A DNA stretch of 64,000 nt from Merdibacter sp965119685 (GCA_965119685.1 OZ221971.1:2046001-2110000); one strand, 5' to 3'. Shown: positions 43,010-51,712, numbered from the stretch's first letter. Notes: generated by a model from the sequence alone, not told the origin. Made by a program: numbers and translations.

Positions 43010-44161
43010 CTACTTTATATACATGCGCGGCACTCTGGCGGTGATCCGCGTCAAGGTCTCGTTGTTGATCGTATGGGCAAAACGGCTGATCGCATCCACG
43101 CTGACCCGCTCGTCCCCCTCTTCACCGATGAGCGTGACGACATCCCCCTCTTTGACATCGCCGATCTCGCTGACATCCAGCATCAGCTGATCCATGCAGA
43201 TGTTGCCGATGATCTTCACCCGTTTTCCATGCAGCAGCACCTCAAAGCCCTGATTGGACAACAAACGCGGCAGCCCATCCGCATAACCGATGGAAACCGT
43301 AGCGACTTTGATCCGCTCTTGCGCGCAATAATGGCGGCCATAGCTGACCGTATCGCCCGCTTTCAGCCATTTCACCATCGTCACATTCGCATGCAGAGAG
43401 AGAATCGGCAAAAAGTGCGGATCGGTATTGATCGGGATCGCATCGTCGCTGGTTACGCCCATGTATAACAATCCCGGGCGAACATAGTCATAGGCGAGAT
43501 GGGGATAGTTCAATATGCCGTAGCTGTTTTGAATATGCGTCACCCCCGGGTCATAGCCGGCATGACGAATATCGGCGAGCACCCGCTCAAACAGCTCGAT
43601 CTGATGCTTGGTAAACGCAAGGTCATTTTCCGTATGAGAATCGCTGACGCTGAAATGAGAGAAGATGCCGCAGACCTGCACATGCTTCATCGCATACATC
43701 GCTAGCAGCTCTTCGATGTGATATTCCCCATCCTGCACGGTTACTCCGATGCGGTTCATGCCGGTATCGGCTTTCGCATGCGCCTTGACCTTGACGTCAT
43801 GTGCAGCGCAAAACGCCTCCAGCTTCCTTGCGTAAGGCAGATCCACCAGCGTCTGTATCAGATCATGCTCTGCTAACAGCATAAAGTGCTGCGGCGGCGT
43901 ATAGCCTAAGATCAATATTTGAGAGCGTATACCTCCTTGACGAAGCTGCATCGCTTCATCTACGCTGCTGACGCCGAAAAAATCCACGCCGCACGCCTCC
44001 AGTTCACGCGTGCAGGCTAACGCGCCATGTCCATACGCGTCCGCTTTGACAATGCCCATGATCTTGCTGGTCTTGGGAATCAGTCGGCGCACTTCCTCTA
44101 CATTATGGGCGATCCGGCGCAAGTCGACCTGCACCCAAGCCCTTGACTTACTCATCAGCAC
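43010..44161 (-). CDS. VanT-type alanine/serine racemase
   Basis: PLP-dependent fold-III racemase. The PLP Lys is in VKADAYGHG (near residue 40), and the catalytic Tyr and the C-terminal CMDQLMLDVS are in place. Several stretches match VanT racemase domains better than housekeeping Alr: ILILGYT, GIFSHFSVSDS with AFTKHQIE, and HIQNSYGILNYP where ordinary Alr has an H-x-ANS motif. It may therefore make D-Ser, D-Ala or both. 383 aa, no membrane part of its own. GTG start at 44161 with AAGGAGAG upstream. It sits between the ligase gene and the VanT-like membrane gene. Confidence 0.88.
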   Translation of the reverse strand: MLMSKSRAWVQVDLRRIAHNVEEVRRLIPKTSKIMGIVKADAYGHGALACTRELEACGVDFFGVSSVDEAMQLRQGGIRSQILILGYTPPQHFMLLAEHDLIQTLVDLPYARKLEAFCAAHDVKVKAHAKADTGMNRIGVTVQDGEYHIEELLAMYAMKHVQVCGIFSHFSVSDSHTENDLAFTKHQIELFERVLADIRHAGYDPGVTHIQNSYGILNYPHLAYDYVRPGLLYMGVTSDDAIPINTDPHFLPILSLHANVTMVKWLKAGDTVSYGRHYCAQERIKVATVSIGYADGLPRLLSNQGFEVLLHGKRVKIIGNICMDQLMLDVSEIGDVKEGDVVTLIGEEGDERVSVDAISRFAHTINNETLTRITARVPRMYIK

Positions 44162-44177
44162 ATCGATCTCTCCTTTA

Positions 44178-45227
44178 TCATTTTTCCATAGCGAGCGCTA
44201 CCAGACGATCGATCAGCTCGCCAAAGCCGATTCCGACCGCCTGCATCATCGAAGGATAACGGGAGGTTGCGGTAAAGCCGGGGATCGTATTCAGCTCGTT
44301 GAACACGATCGTATGCTGCGGCGTGACAAACATGTCGACCCGCGTCATCCCTTTGCAGTTCATTGCGCGATACGCCCGCGCCGCCAGCGCTCTCGCCTGT
44401 TGAAAGAGCTCCTCATCGATGCGCGCAGGACAGTAAATCGCCGCATCCTTCATCTCATATTTTCCCTCATAGTCAAAAAAGCTGCCTTGAATCTCAATCT
44501 CATCGACGCTGCCGACGGTGAGTTCACGATTGCCCATGACGGCACAGCCGATCTCAAATCCCTCGATCGTCTGCTCGAGAATGACCTTCCCTTTGCCGTC
44601 ATGATAAAAGGCGTCTTTCATTCCCTGCACAAACTCCGCAAGCGTATCGACACGGTGAACGCCATAGCTGCTGCCGGCATTGCACGGCTTGATGAATAAC
44701 GGCAGCCCCAGCGCGGTGCTCGCCTCCTCAAAAATTTCCTCCAGGCTGCGCGGATCGCTTTCATAGATACAGCGATACGGCGCACAGGGAATCCCCGCAT
44801 GTTCGGCGATGATGTGCGTCATCTCCTTGTCCATGCAGATGGCGCTGCTCATGTGATCACAGCCGACATACGGAATTTCCATGATTTCCAACAATCCCTG
44901 AATGGTGCCGTCCTCTCCGTTTTTTCCATGCAAAACGGGAAATACACAATCCAACGGCTCGCACGTATAGCTGCCCTGCGCTAACATCAGCAGTCCCTGA
45001 CGCGTCAATACGCACGGCGTACAATCGCCCTGCTGCCACTCGTCATGCTCCAGCGCATCCACACTTCCCACATAGCGATACCAGTCGCCTTCCTTGGTGA
45101 TGCCGATCATCACAACCTCATATTTAGCGGCGTCGATCTGGCGCAGCAAAGAGCCGGCAGAGTGCAGCGACACCCCATACTCACTCGATTTTCCTCCGAA
45201 AATAACTCCCAGCTTGATCTTATTCAT
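44178..45227 (-). CDS. D-Ala-D-X ligase of the VanG/VanC type
   Basis: ATP-grasp ligase joining D-Ala to D-Ala or D-Ser for the peptidoglycan stem. It follows VanG along most of its length: IFGGKSSEYGVSLHSA, VFPVLHGKNGEDGTIQG, VGCDHMSSAICMDK, IKPCNAGSSYGV, GFEIGCAVMGN, VDEIEIQGSFFDYEGKY and NTIPGFTATSRYPSM. The substrate-loop region (FFDYEGKYEMK then a PARI motif) is of the D-Ala-D-Ser group, by memory of those sequences. About 350 aa. The start at 45227 (or 45233) overlaps the murF stop. No second ligase is seen in the window. Confidence 0.85.
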   Translation of the reverse strand: MNKIKLGVIFGGKSSEYGVSLHSAGSLLRQIDAAKYEVVMIGITKEGDWYRYVGSVDALEHDEWQQGDCTPCVLTRQGLLMLAQGSYTCEPLDCVFPVLHGKNGEDGTIQGLLEIMEIPYVGCDHMSSAICMDKEMTHIIAEHAGIPCAPYRCIYESDPRSLEEIFEEASTALGLPLFIKPCNAGSSYGVHRVDTLAEFVQGMKDAFYHDGKGKVILEQTIEGFEIGCAVMGNRELTVGSVDEIEIQGSFFDYEGKYEMKDAAIYCPARIDEELFQQARALAARAYRAMNCKGMTRVDMFVTPQHTIVFNELNTIPGFTATSRYPSMMQAVGIGFGELIDRLVALAMEK

Positions 45228-46617
45228 GCTCATTGCTCCCTCTTTCCTTCAAATAAGCGACGATGCTGTCCATCTGCATGCCGCGTGAACCCTTGACAAG
45301 CGCGATGCAGGGCTGTGCAAACTCCGCATAGACATCCTGCTGCAGCGCTTCCTTGCTCTCATAGTGCGTAACCTCTTTGATGCCGGCATTGATCGCTCCC
45401 TGCGCGATGTAGCGCGACATCTCGCCATACGTGCACACACGATCGATCGGGTATTCGCCAAGCGCCTTGCCGACCTCATAATGAATGCGCACCGCGGCCT
45501 CTCCCATGTCCAGCATATCGGAGAGGATCGCAATCCGCCTTGGCACATCAAATTCACACAGCGTATCCAATGCCGCCAACACGCTTTGCCGATTGGATTT
45601 ATACGAATCATCTAATACATATCCCTGTTTCAAAGGGAAGACGTCGCAGCGTAAACCGCTTTGTTCAATCGCCGCAAGTCCCTCCAGCACTTCCTCTTCG
45701 CTCATGCCCAGCGCACGGGCGATATAGATACAAGGCAACGCATTCATCACCTGATGCTTGCCATAGACATTCATAAACGCTTCACCCTCTAATAAATTGG
45801 TGAAAAAGTGAATCCCCTCGGCATCCTGCCTCACACTTCCATAGCTAAACAGATCCTGACGCTCATCGTGGCCAAAGCTTTTCACCCGCACACCACGAGG
45901 CAGCTCTTCCCGCCACAGCGCCTGTTTCAGTATCTCTTGCTCGCCGTTAAACAGCAAAACGCCGTTTTCTTTCAAACCGTGCACGATCTCCGCCTTGGCC
46001 CGCGCAATGTTGGCAAGAGAGCCCAGGTTTTCCAGGTGCGCTTCACCGACGTTGGTAATCACCGCAATATCGGGCTGTGCAATCCTTGTGAGCGCATCAA
46101 TCTCATGGAGGTTCTCCATCCCCATCTCTACGATCGCCACCTGCGTCGCGTCGCTGAGTCCCAGTATCGTCAAAGGCACACCGATCTCATTATTCATGTT
46201 GCCGTGCGTTTTCTGTGTGACATACTTGCGCTTGAGCAGCGCGCCTAAAATATCCTTCGTACTCGTCTTGCCGTTGCTGCCGGTGATGCCGATCATCACC
46301 AAATCCAAGGATTCCCGGTATTTCTTCGCCAGCTCGCTAAGCGCACATTGGGTATCATCGACTAAAATGACCGCCGCATCCTTGGGCGGATTGGGGTGAT
46401 CCTTCTGCCACAGCGTCGCAATGGCTCCCTGTTCGATCGCCTGCCTGGCAAACGTATGCCCGTCAAAGCGTTCGCCGATGATCGGTATGTATAAATTTCC
46501 CAGCGTGCATTTGCGCGAATCGATGCAAACACCGCTCACCATGCGCGTCATATCCTTATATTCTATGACATCCGCATCCAGCATGCGGACGATGGATTCT
46601 ATGCTCCTCAATATCAT
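45220..46617 (-). CDS. murF: UDP-MurNAc-tripeptide D-alanyl-D-alanine ligase
   Basis: Adds the terminal dipeptide (D-Ala-D-Ala or D-Ala-D-Ser) to UDP-MurNAc-tripeptide in the cytoplasm. Mur ligase P-loop ITGSNGKTSTKD (near residue 110), central domain NVGEAHLENLGS and C-terminal domain with DDSYKSNRQS. About 465 aa from the ATG at 46617 (GAGGTG upstream); the frame is open 50 codons more, but that part carries the promoter and a leader hairpin. First gene of murF-ligase-racemase-membrane protein, so its dipeptide substrate is made by the next genes. Confidence 0.94.
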   Translation of the reverse strand: MILRSIESIVRMLDADVIEYKDMTRMVSGVCIDSRKCTLGNLYIPIIGERFDGHTFARQAIEQGAIATLWQKDHPNPPKDAAVILVDDTQCALSELAKKYRESLDLVMIGITGSNGKTSTKDILGALLKRKYVTQKTHGNMNNEIGVPLTILGLSDATQVAIVEMGMENLHEIDALTRIAQPDIAVITNVGEAHLENLGSLANIARAKAEIVHGLKENGVLLFNGEQEILKQALWREELPRGVRVKSFGHDERQDLFSYGSVRQDAEGIHFFTNLLEGEAFMNVYGKHQVMNALPCIYIARALGMSEEEVLEGLAAIEQSGLRCDVFPLKQGYVLDDSYKSNRQSVLAALDTLCEFDVPRRIAILSDMLDMGEAAVRIHYEVGKALGEYPIDRVCTYGEMSRYIAQGAINAGIKEVTHYESKEALQQDVYAEFAQPCIALVKGSRGMQMDSIVAYLKERGSNEHE

Positions 46618-46666
46618 GCTTCGCTTCACCTCATCGATCAGGCGGAAAAACCGCCGTACGTGTTCT

Positions 46667-46675
46667 ATTATAGCA
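46667..46675 (-). promoter_or_regulatory. Extended -10 promoter of the murF operon
   Basis: TGCTATAAT on the minus strand. The transcript would begin with a small hairpin (GGCGG-TTTTT-CCGCC, 46641-46655). No repressor site or two-component box is apparent. Confidence 0.6.
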
Positions 46676-46744
46676 TAGTTTTCAAAGGACGATAACTGCT
46701 TTGAGAAGAATTGTGAAAACCTTCTTTCAAAACCCCGCTTTTTC

Positions 46745-46808
46745 TTACATTCATTTACATTTCGCACCGATTTAAAATGTCTCTGATATATCTTACATAG
46801 ATTTTACA
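46745..46808 (+). promoter_or_regulatory. TTACA repeat pairs before the Na/Pi transporter
   Basis: TTACA occurs at 46745, 46755, 46793 and 46804, giving two pairs with 10- and 11-bp periods. This resembles the direct TTAACA-type repeats bound by PhoP in Bacillus, which would suit a phosphate transporter. AT-rich sequence makes chance a real possibility. Confidence 0.35.
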
Positions 46809-46894
46809 ATTTCGTTCTTTTTCCACATTGTTTTTTAAATGCATTTTCATTATATTTAACGATGGAAGCAATAGCGAACAAAAGGGGTGTCTAT

Positions 46895-48526
46895 ATGTCA
46901 ATAACCAACTTCTTGAGTCTGTTAGGCGGACTTGCCCTCTTCCTGTATGGAATGCAGATGATGAGCAACGGCTTGGAGGCCGCTGCGGGTGACCGCATGA
47001 AGGAAATTTTGGAAAAACTCACGGCTAACCGCATTCTCGGCGTGCTCGTCGGTGCCGGGATCACCGCTGTCATTCAATCCTCCAGTGCGACGACGGTCAT
47101 GGTCGTCGGATTTGTCAACGCCGGAATGATGAGTCTGCGGCAGGCTGTCTGGATCATCATGGGTGCCAACATCGGCACGACGATCACCGGTCAGCTGATC
47201 GCGTTGGACATCGGCGCCATCGCCCCGCTCATCGCCTTTATCGGCGTAGCGATGGTCGTCTTTGTAAAAAAACAGATGGCCCATCACATCGGTACGATCT
47301 TCGCCGGTTTGGGCGTGCTGTTCATCGGTATGGAGATGATGAGCGCCGCCATGCTGCCGCTGCGCGATGAACCGGCCTTCATCAGCCTGATGACATCCTT
47401 CAGCAATCCGCTGCTCGGCATTCTCGCCGGCGCGCTGTTCACCGCTGTCATTCAGTCCTCCTCCGCTTCGGTCGGTATTTTGCAGGCGCTTGCCAAAAGC
47501 GGTCTGATCGGTTTGGATGGTGCGGTGTATGTGCTGTTTGGACAGAATATCGGTACCTGCATCACCGCCGTCTTAGCCAGCATCGGCACCAGCCGCGAGG
47601 CAAAGCAGACGACGATCATCCACCTGTCGTTCAACCTGATCGGTACTGCGATCTTTACGACGATCTGCGTTTTCACCGCTCATACAGCACTGTCTTTGAC
47701 CGACTACGTCGCTTCATGGACGCCGGGAAGCCCGGATGCACAGATTGCCAACATGCACACGCTGTTCAACATCGTCACAACGCTGCTCCTGTTACCTTTC
47801 GGTACGTATCTGGCGACATTTGCCCAAAAGGTACTGCCTTTCAAAGAGGAGAAGCGCAGCAGCGTCTTGCAGTTCATCAAACCGATGCCTTCCAGCACCC
47901 GTTCACTGGGTACTTCGGCGATCTCGCTTCAGCAGGTTGATGAGGAAATTCACCACATGCTCAACATCGCCTATGAAAATGTGGAAAGCGGTTTTCGCCA
48001 GCTGCTCAAATACGACAAGAAAGCGGGAGAGGACATCCTCAAACGCGAGGAGACGGTCGATACGCTCAACCGTGAAATCGGCGATTATATCACCAATGCT
48101 CTGAGCATGGAGCTCAACAATGAGATCTCCGCCGCTTTGAGTATCTATTACCACCAAATCACCGACATCGAACGCATCAGCGACTATGCGGTAAAAATGG
48201 AAAATTACAGCCGCGAGCGATTGCAGGCGCGTCTCAATGAGGAGGAGCGCGATACGATCGAATCGATGCATTCCATGTGCATGGAGATGCGCGACTCTCT
48301 CCACAACATTCAGAAATCGGAAACGCTGCGGCGTCAAAGTGAAGATGTGTGCATCAACCTGCGCAAACGGCAGATGCAGCGCATGAAAGAAAAGAGCATC
48401 TCCAGTGAAATCAGCATGATGTTCTCCCAGCTGCTCACCGATTTTGAGCGCATCAACGGTCATGCCCTCAACGTTGCCGAGGACTACGAGATGATCAGCC
48501 ACTGCGTGCAGCTGCAAACCGATTGA
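46895..48526 (+). CDS. Na/Pi cotransporter family protein with PhoU-like domain
   Basis: NptA/SLC34-type sodium-phosphate transporter of 543 aa. The two inverted transport repeats carry the signature QSSSATT (near residue 57) and QSSSAS (near 190), with about eight transmembrane helices in residues 1-310. The C-terminal ~200 residues form a PhoU-like helical domain (DEEIHHMLNIAYENVESG and YHQITDIERISDYAVKME). The ATG at 46895 has AAAGGGG at seven bases. It is divergent from murF and probably monocistronic, as a strong terminator follows. Confidence 0.92.
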   Translation: MSITNFLSLLGGLALFLYGMQMMSNGLEAAAGDRMKEILEKLTANRILGVLVGAGITAVIQSSSATTVMVVGFVNAGMMSLRQAVWIIMGANIGTTITGQLIALDIGAIAPLIAFIGVAMVVFVKKQMAHHIGTIFAGLGVLFIGMEMMSAAMLPLRDEPAFISLMTSFSNPLLGILAGALFTAVIQSSSASVGILQALAKSGLIGLDGAVYVLFGQNIGTCITAVLASIGTSREAKQTTIIHLSFNLIGTAIFTTICVFTAHTALSLTDYVASWTPGSPDAQIANMHTLFNIVTTLLLLPFGTYLATFAQKVLPFKEEKRSSVLQFIKPMPSSTRSLGTSAISLQQVDEEIHHMLNIAYENVESGFRQLLKYDKKAGEDILKREETVDTLNREIGDYITNALSMELNNEISAALSIYYHQITDIERISDYAVKMENYSRERLQARLNEEERDTIESMHSMCMEMRDSLHNIQKSETLRRQSEDVCINLRKRQMQRMKEKSISSEISMMFSQLLTDFERINGHALNVAEDYEMISHCVQLQTD

Positions 48527-48555
48527 TGCCGCAAAACCGATTCATCCGCCCTAAC

Positions 48556-48597
48556 AAGAGCGCCTCTCGCCCTGTGCGATGCAAAGCGCTCTTTTTT
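48556..48597 (+). terminator. Terminator of the Na/Pi transporter gene
   Basis: An 8-bp stem (48556-48563 with 48586-48593) followed by TTTTTT. Confidence 0.85.
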
Positions 48598-48672
48598 ACA
48601 CCCATATAAGAGAAATTGAATCCGTTTACATTCCGCAGCTTTCATATCACATATTTTCCCTTATTTTAAACA

Positions 48673-48700
48673 TTGTTTCCATACAGGTTTGCTCTATACT
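48673..48700 (+). promoter_or_regulatory. Promoter of a candidate small RNA
   Basis: TTGTTT (48673-48678), 16-bp spacer, TATACT (48695-48700), with no gene downstream on this strand before a strong terminator. Confidence 0.55.
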
Positions 48701-48706
48701 ATAGGC

Positions 48707-48830
48707 AAGCAAGGGGGAAACCCTTGCGTGTATGACATTCATTCCCCTAATGAACATTCATACAATTTTCTATCCCCTTAATAATATTTGAGAAAAGACC
48801 GGTTCCCCCCTTAGCCGGTCTTTTCTCTTG
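48707..48830 (+). ncRNA. Candidate ~120-nt small RNA
   Basis: A free-standing unit: promoter, 5' hairpin (7-bp stem GCAAGGG / CCCTTGC, 48709-48727), an unstructured AU-rich middle and a perfect 13-bp terminator hairpin (48790-48802 with 48815-48827). It encloses a 19-codon frame (ATG at 48732) whose only possible ribosome binding site is hidden in the 5' hairpin, so a small RNA is likelier than a peptide gene. Target unknown. Confidence 0.45.
48790..48827. terminator. Bidirectional terminator between the small RNA and vanZ
   Basis: A perfect 13-bp stem GAGAAAAGACCGG with its complement. T-rich arms make it usable for the plus-strand unit and for the minus-strand vanZ-like gene that ends at 48897. 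Confidence 0.8.
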
Positions 48831-48896
48831 CTGACCTCTCCCTTTCCAGCAGAAGCTGTATGGATCGTCGTTTTATGCGCTGTTTTTTTCTCTGCG

Positions 48897-49361
48897 TCAT
48901 CTTCGGCAATCATAGCTTTTTCTTTTTTGCCAGACGATCCTCCACAGCTTTGCCAAAGCAGCGCCAAAGAGCGCTCCGCATGTATCGAGCAGCACATCGC
49001 TGATCTGAGCGCTGCGGCCGTTAGAAAACAGCTGATGCATCTCATCGCCCGCGGCATACAGAAAGCAGATTCCCACAGCGATCCAAAACGCTCGTGTACG
49101 CATACGTTCATCATGCACACAGCCATTATAGACGCAAAGTCCTAACAGCGCATAAATGGAAAAATGAGCGGCTTTCCGAATCAAAAAACTAAAGTGATTC
49201 TCGCTCATCCCCATGGAGACAAAAGGATACAGCCAATCTACAAACAAAGAGCTCTTCGCATCGGAAGCGGCGGCCGTATCCGCCGAAAAAAAGAAGATGA
49301 TTCCCATCACCAGCAAGGCAAATCCCCACCATATATTGCGCTTTGTCGCTTCCTTCATCAT
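48897..49361 (-). CDS. VanZ-family membrane protein
   Basis: Small integral membrane protein of ~154 aa with four helices. The VanZ signature is visible: FFSADT after the first helix, KAAHFSIYALLG in the middle and AAGDEMHQLFSNGRSAQISDVLLDTCGALFG at the end (shown in parts). VanZ of Tn1546 gives low-level teicoplanin resistance; related proteins affect lipoglycopeptide susceptibility. The start at 49361 (or 49358) follows AAGGAGG. It lies 2.3 kb from the D-Ser-type wall cluster but in its own unit. The gap 49362-49620 shows nothing clear. Confidence 0.85.
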   Translation of the reverse strand: MMKEATKRNIWWGFALLVMGIIFFFSADTAAASDAKSSLFVDWLYPFVSMGMSENHFSFLIRKAAHFSIYALLGLCVYNGCVHDERMRTRAFWIAVGICFLYAAGDEMHQLFSNGRSAQISDVLLDTCGALFGAALAKLWRIVWQKRKSYDCRR

Positions 49362-49620
49362 CGTTTCCTCCTTCATTGACAGGCAGACTCTTCACTGCCT
49401 GCATTTTCCGCAATCCCCCTTGATCGAAGACTCAAACGTTCTCTCTCTCACAGGCATTCAAAGGCAATGCTTATCGTAGAGCTGCATGGGTGCTTAACGC
49501 ATGGCATTTTTCTCTTTTACATCCTCAGACTTCATGGATGATGGCCTTTCCATCACTTTGCACACCGGCGTATATCTGATTGGCCTCCAAAAACTGACAT
49601 GCCCTCGCTTGTTGTTTATT

Positions 49621-50919
49621 TTAGCGAAGATCGCCCAACGCTGTCAACGCCCTGGGCAGCTCCTCCACGCTTAATGCCGCAAAGGAGAGGATGAGACGGC
49701 CCTCCCCACAGCCATCGACAGCGATGCCATGCGCTTGCAGCCGCCGTGCAAACGCTTCGTCGGCGCCGGCATATGCAAAGTGATAACGCGTCAATGATTC
49801 CTCAATGCGCACACAGCGAAAGCCTAACGCCTGTGCAGACGACATGAGCAGCTGATGCTTCAGGCGATACTGTTTTTTTAAGCGTGTGATACGTCGGCGC
49901 AAATGACCGTCGGCAATATAGGAGGCAAAGGCCAGCTGTTCCAGCTTGGAAGCGCTGGGCGCATACGTGCGCTCCCTTTCGCGATAGCGTTTGCTCAGCT
50001 CTTGGGAAAGCACCATATAACTGACACGTAACGCCGGCAGCAGGATTCTCGAGAATGATCCCAGATACAAAGCATCCAGCGTCGGGTCCAACCCACACAG
50101 CGCCATCGAACCCTCCCGCAGATAGTTCAATTCCCCGTTGTGATCATCCTCCAGCAATAAAATCCCCTCCGCCTTGATGTAGTCAAACAGCTCCCGGCGT
50201 ACTGTTTCATCAAAGTCGTCTCGTTCAAACAGCGAGGGTGAATGCACAAACAGCACATCCGGATGCAGTTCACGCAGCCTTTGCCAATGCAGGCATTGCG
50301 CATCAAAAGGAATGGCGACGACTTCCATCCCATAATCCTCAAAGACACGCCTTGCCTGCACATAGACGTCCGGTAAGATCGCCACACGCCCATGCTTTGG
50401 CAGCAAAGCGCACACCTGATACAGCAGCGCCTGCACGCTGGCGCCGATCACCACCTGTTCCTCATGCGCTAACACCCCGCGCATCGTGAGCGCATGACGC
50501 ATGAGTGAAATCCGCAAAGCCGCTTCCCCCCGCGCTTCCCCATACGAAGAGATGGCGGTATCGTTGAGCGCCTGCTTGAGATATTGCTTCCAGATGACTA
50601 ACTCGTTTTCCTCGCTGTATATCGACTGAGAGCGAAAGTCATAGCGAATCCACGGCTTACCGGCAACAGCGGGCAGCGTTGGAAGCGCCGCATGCAGCCG
50701 GCGACTCTCCTCGCTGAGGGATACATAATACCCCCGCTGAGGACGGGCGTAGATATACCCCTCCAGCTGCAATCGGGCATAGGCGTGCTCTACGCTTGTC
50801 TGCGAGAGGTGAAACTGCCTGACACAGCTGCGAATGCTGGGCAGGCGGTCACCCTCTTTACGGTATCCCTCTAGTATCTCTTGGCGAAACTGCTGATAAA
50901 GCTGTTCATATTTTTTCAT
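49621..50919 (-). CDS. pdxR: MocR/PdxR-type regulator (GntR helix-turn-helix plus aminotransferase domain)
   Basis: Regulator that senses PLP through an aminotransferase-like domain. Residues ~1-70 are a GntR winged helix (LPSIRSCVRQFHLSQTSVEHAYARL), the rest a fold-I aminotransferase. The motif that normally holds the PLP lysine (GTFSK-x-LxPxLR) reads GSFSRILLPALR, so Lys is replaced by Arg291 (codon AGA at 50047-50049). Covalent PLP binding should be lost while the rest of the site is kept. It is divergent from an ECF S-component gene and close to a pyridoxamine kinase gene, which supports vitamin B6 control. The name follows the family. Confidence 0.85.
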   Translation of the reverse strand: MKKYEQLYQQFRQEILEGYRKEGDRLPSIRSCVRQFHLSQTSVEHAYARLQLEGYIYARPQRGYYVSLSEESRRLHAALPTLPAVAGKPWIRYDFRSQSIYSEENELVIWKQYLKQALNDTAISSYGEARGEAALRISLMRHALTMRGVLAHEEQVVIGASVQALLYQVCALLPKHGRVAILPDVYVQARRVFEDYGMEVVAIPFDAQCLHWQRLRELHPDVLFVHSPSLFERDDFDETVRRELFDYIKAEGILLLEDDHNGELNYLREGSMALCGLDPTLDALYLGSFSRILLPALRVSYMVLSQELSKRYRERERTYAPSASKLEQLAFASYIADGHLRRRITRLKKQYRLKHQLLMSSAQALGFRCVRIEESLTRYHFAYAGADEAFARRLQAHGIAVDGCGEGRLILSFAALSVEELPRALTALGDLR

Positions 50920-50939
50920 TTACCTGCGCCCCTTTTGTT

Positions 50940-51013
50940 ACAGTATAGCATAACTGTCCCTCTTTTTTATTCATTTTCTGTCTATTTTAACTGATACAGT
51001 TTTCTTCTATAAT
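50940..51013. promoter_or_regulatory. Divergent promoters and possible operators of the B6 genes
   Basis: Plus strand: TATAAT at 51008-51013 for the ECF gene. Minus strand: extended -10 TGCTATACT (50942-50950) for the regulator, inside an imperfect palindrome (ACAGTATA, two bases, ATAACTGT-like, 50940-50957). A second palindrome AACTG-ATA-CAGTT (50989-51001) lies between the -35 and -10 of the plus-strand promoter. TATACTGTAA recurs before the kinase operon at 53185-53194. Confidence 0.5.
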
Positions 51014-51035
51014 ACCATCCAAGGGAGGAATCAAT

Positions 51036-51530
51036 ATGAAAAGCAACTATACGAAGGAACTCGTTTTCGCCGCGCTGGGCATCGCATTAGTCTTTATCTC
51101 TACGATGTTTTTAAAGCTGCCCAACTCAATCGGCGGTTATTTGAATTTGGGGGATGGCTTCATCCTGTTGTTTTCCGGATTTTTAGGAGGCTTTGCCTCC
51201 TTCATGGTCGGCGGCGTAGGCAGCGCGTTTGCCGACATAGCCGGCGGTTATGGCAGCTATGCGATTGCGACACTGCTCATTAAAGGAATCGAGGGGCTGC
51301 TGGTCTCACTGCTCATTCACAAAAGCACCCATCTGCGCTTGCCTGCTTATCTGCTGGGGTCGCTTCTCATGGTCGCCGGCTATTACGTGACAGATTCGCT
51401 GCTCAATGATTCTTGGATCGTCGGTCTTGCGGGGATTGTCGGCAATCTCATTCAGGCAGGCGTCGGTATTCTCATCGCGCTTGCGGCAACACCGCTGCTG
51501 CGTCGCTTAAAAGAGGGAAGCAGAGAGTAG
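51036..51530 (+). CDS. ECF transporter S component, probably for vitamin B6
   Basis: Substrate-binding membrane subunit of an energy-coupling-factor importer, 164 aa with about six helices. The N-terminal stretch KELVFAALGIALVFISTMFLKL and GGYLNLGDGFILLFSGFLGG is typical of the S-component fold. The substrate cannot be read directly; the divergent PdxR-type regulator and nearby pyridoxamine kinase suggest a B6 vitamer. The shared EcfAA'T module is not in this window. GGGAGG precedes the ATG. Confidence 0.82.
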   Translation: MKSNYTKELVFAALGIALVFISTMFLKLPNSIGGYLNLGDGFILLFSGFLGGFASFMVGGVGSAFADIAGGYGSYAIATLLIKGIEGLLVSLLIHKSTHLRLPAYLLGSLLMVAGYYVTDSLLNDSWIVGLAGIVGNLIQAGVGILIALAATPLLRRLKEGSRE

Positions 51531-51712
51531 CCAACGCGGGCTTCATCGCTGTTTTTGAGAATGGGACATGACCGAAAACAAAATTGAAAAGAAGGCGCAG
51601 TTACTGCGCAAAGGTAAACGATGGTCTTCCCCACGCTTGCAAACAAGCAAAAATCAGCGCTCATTTTTAAAGCGATGTTCTTTCTTATCAGGACAATGAG
51701 ATCAATCATTTT

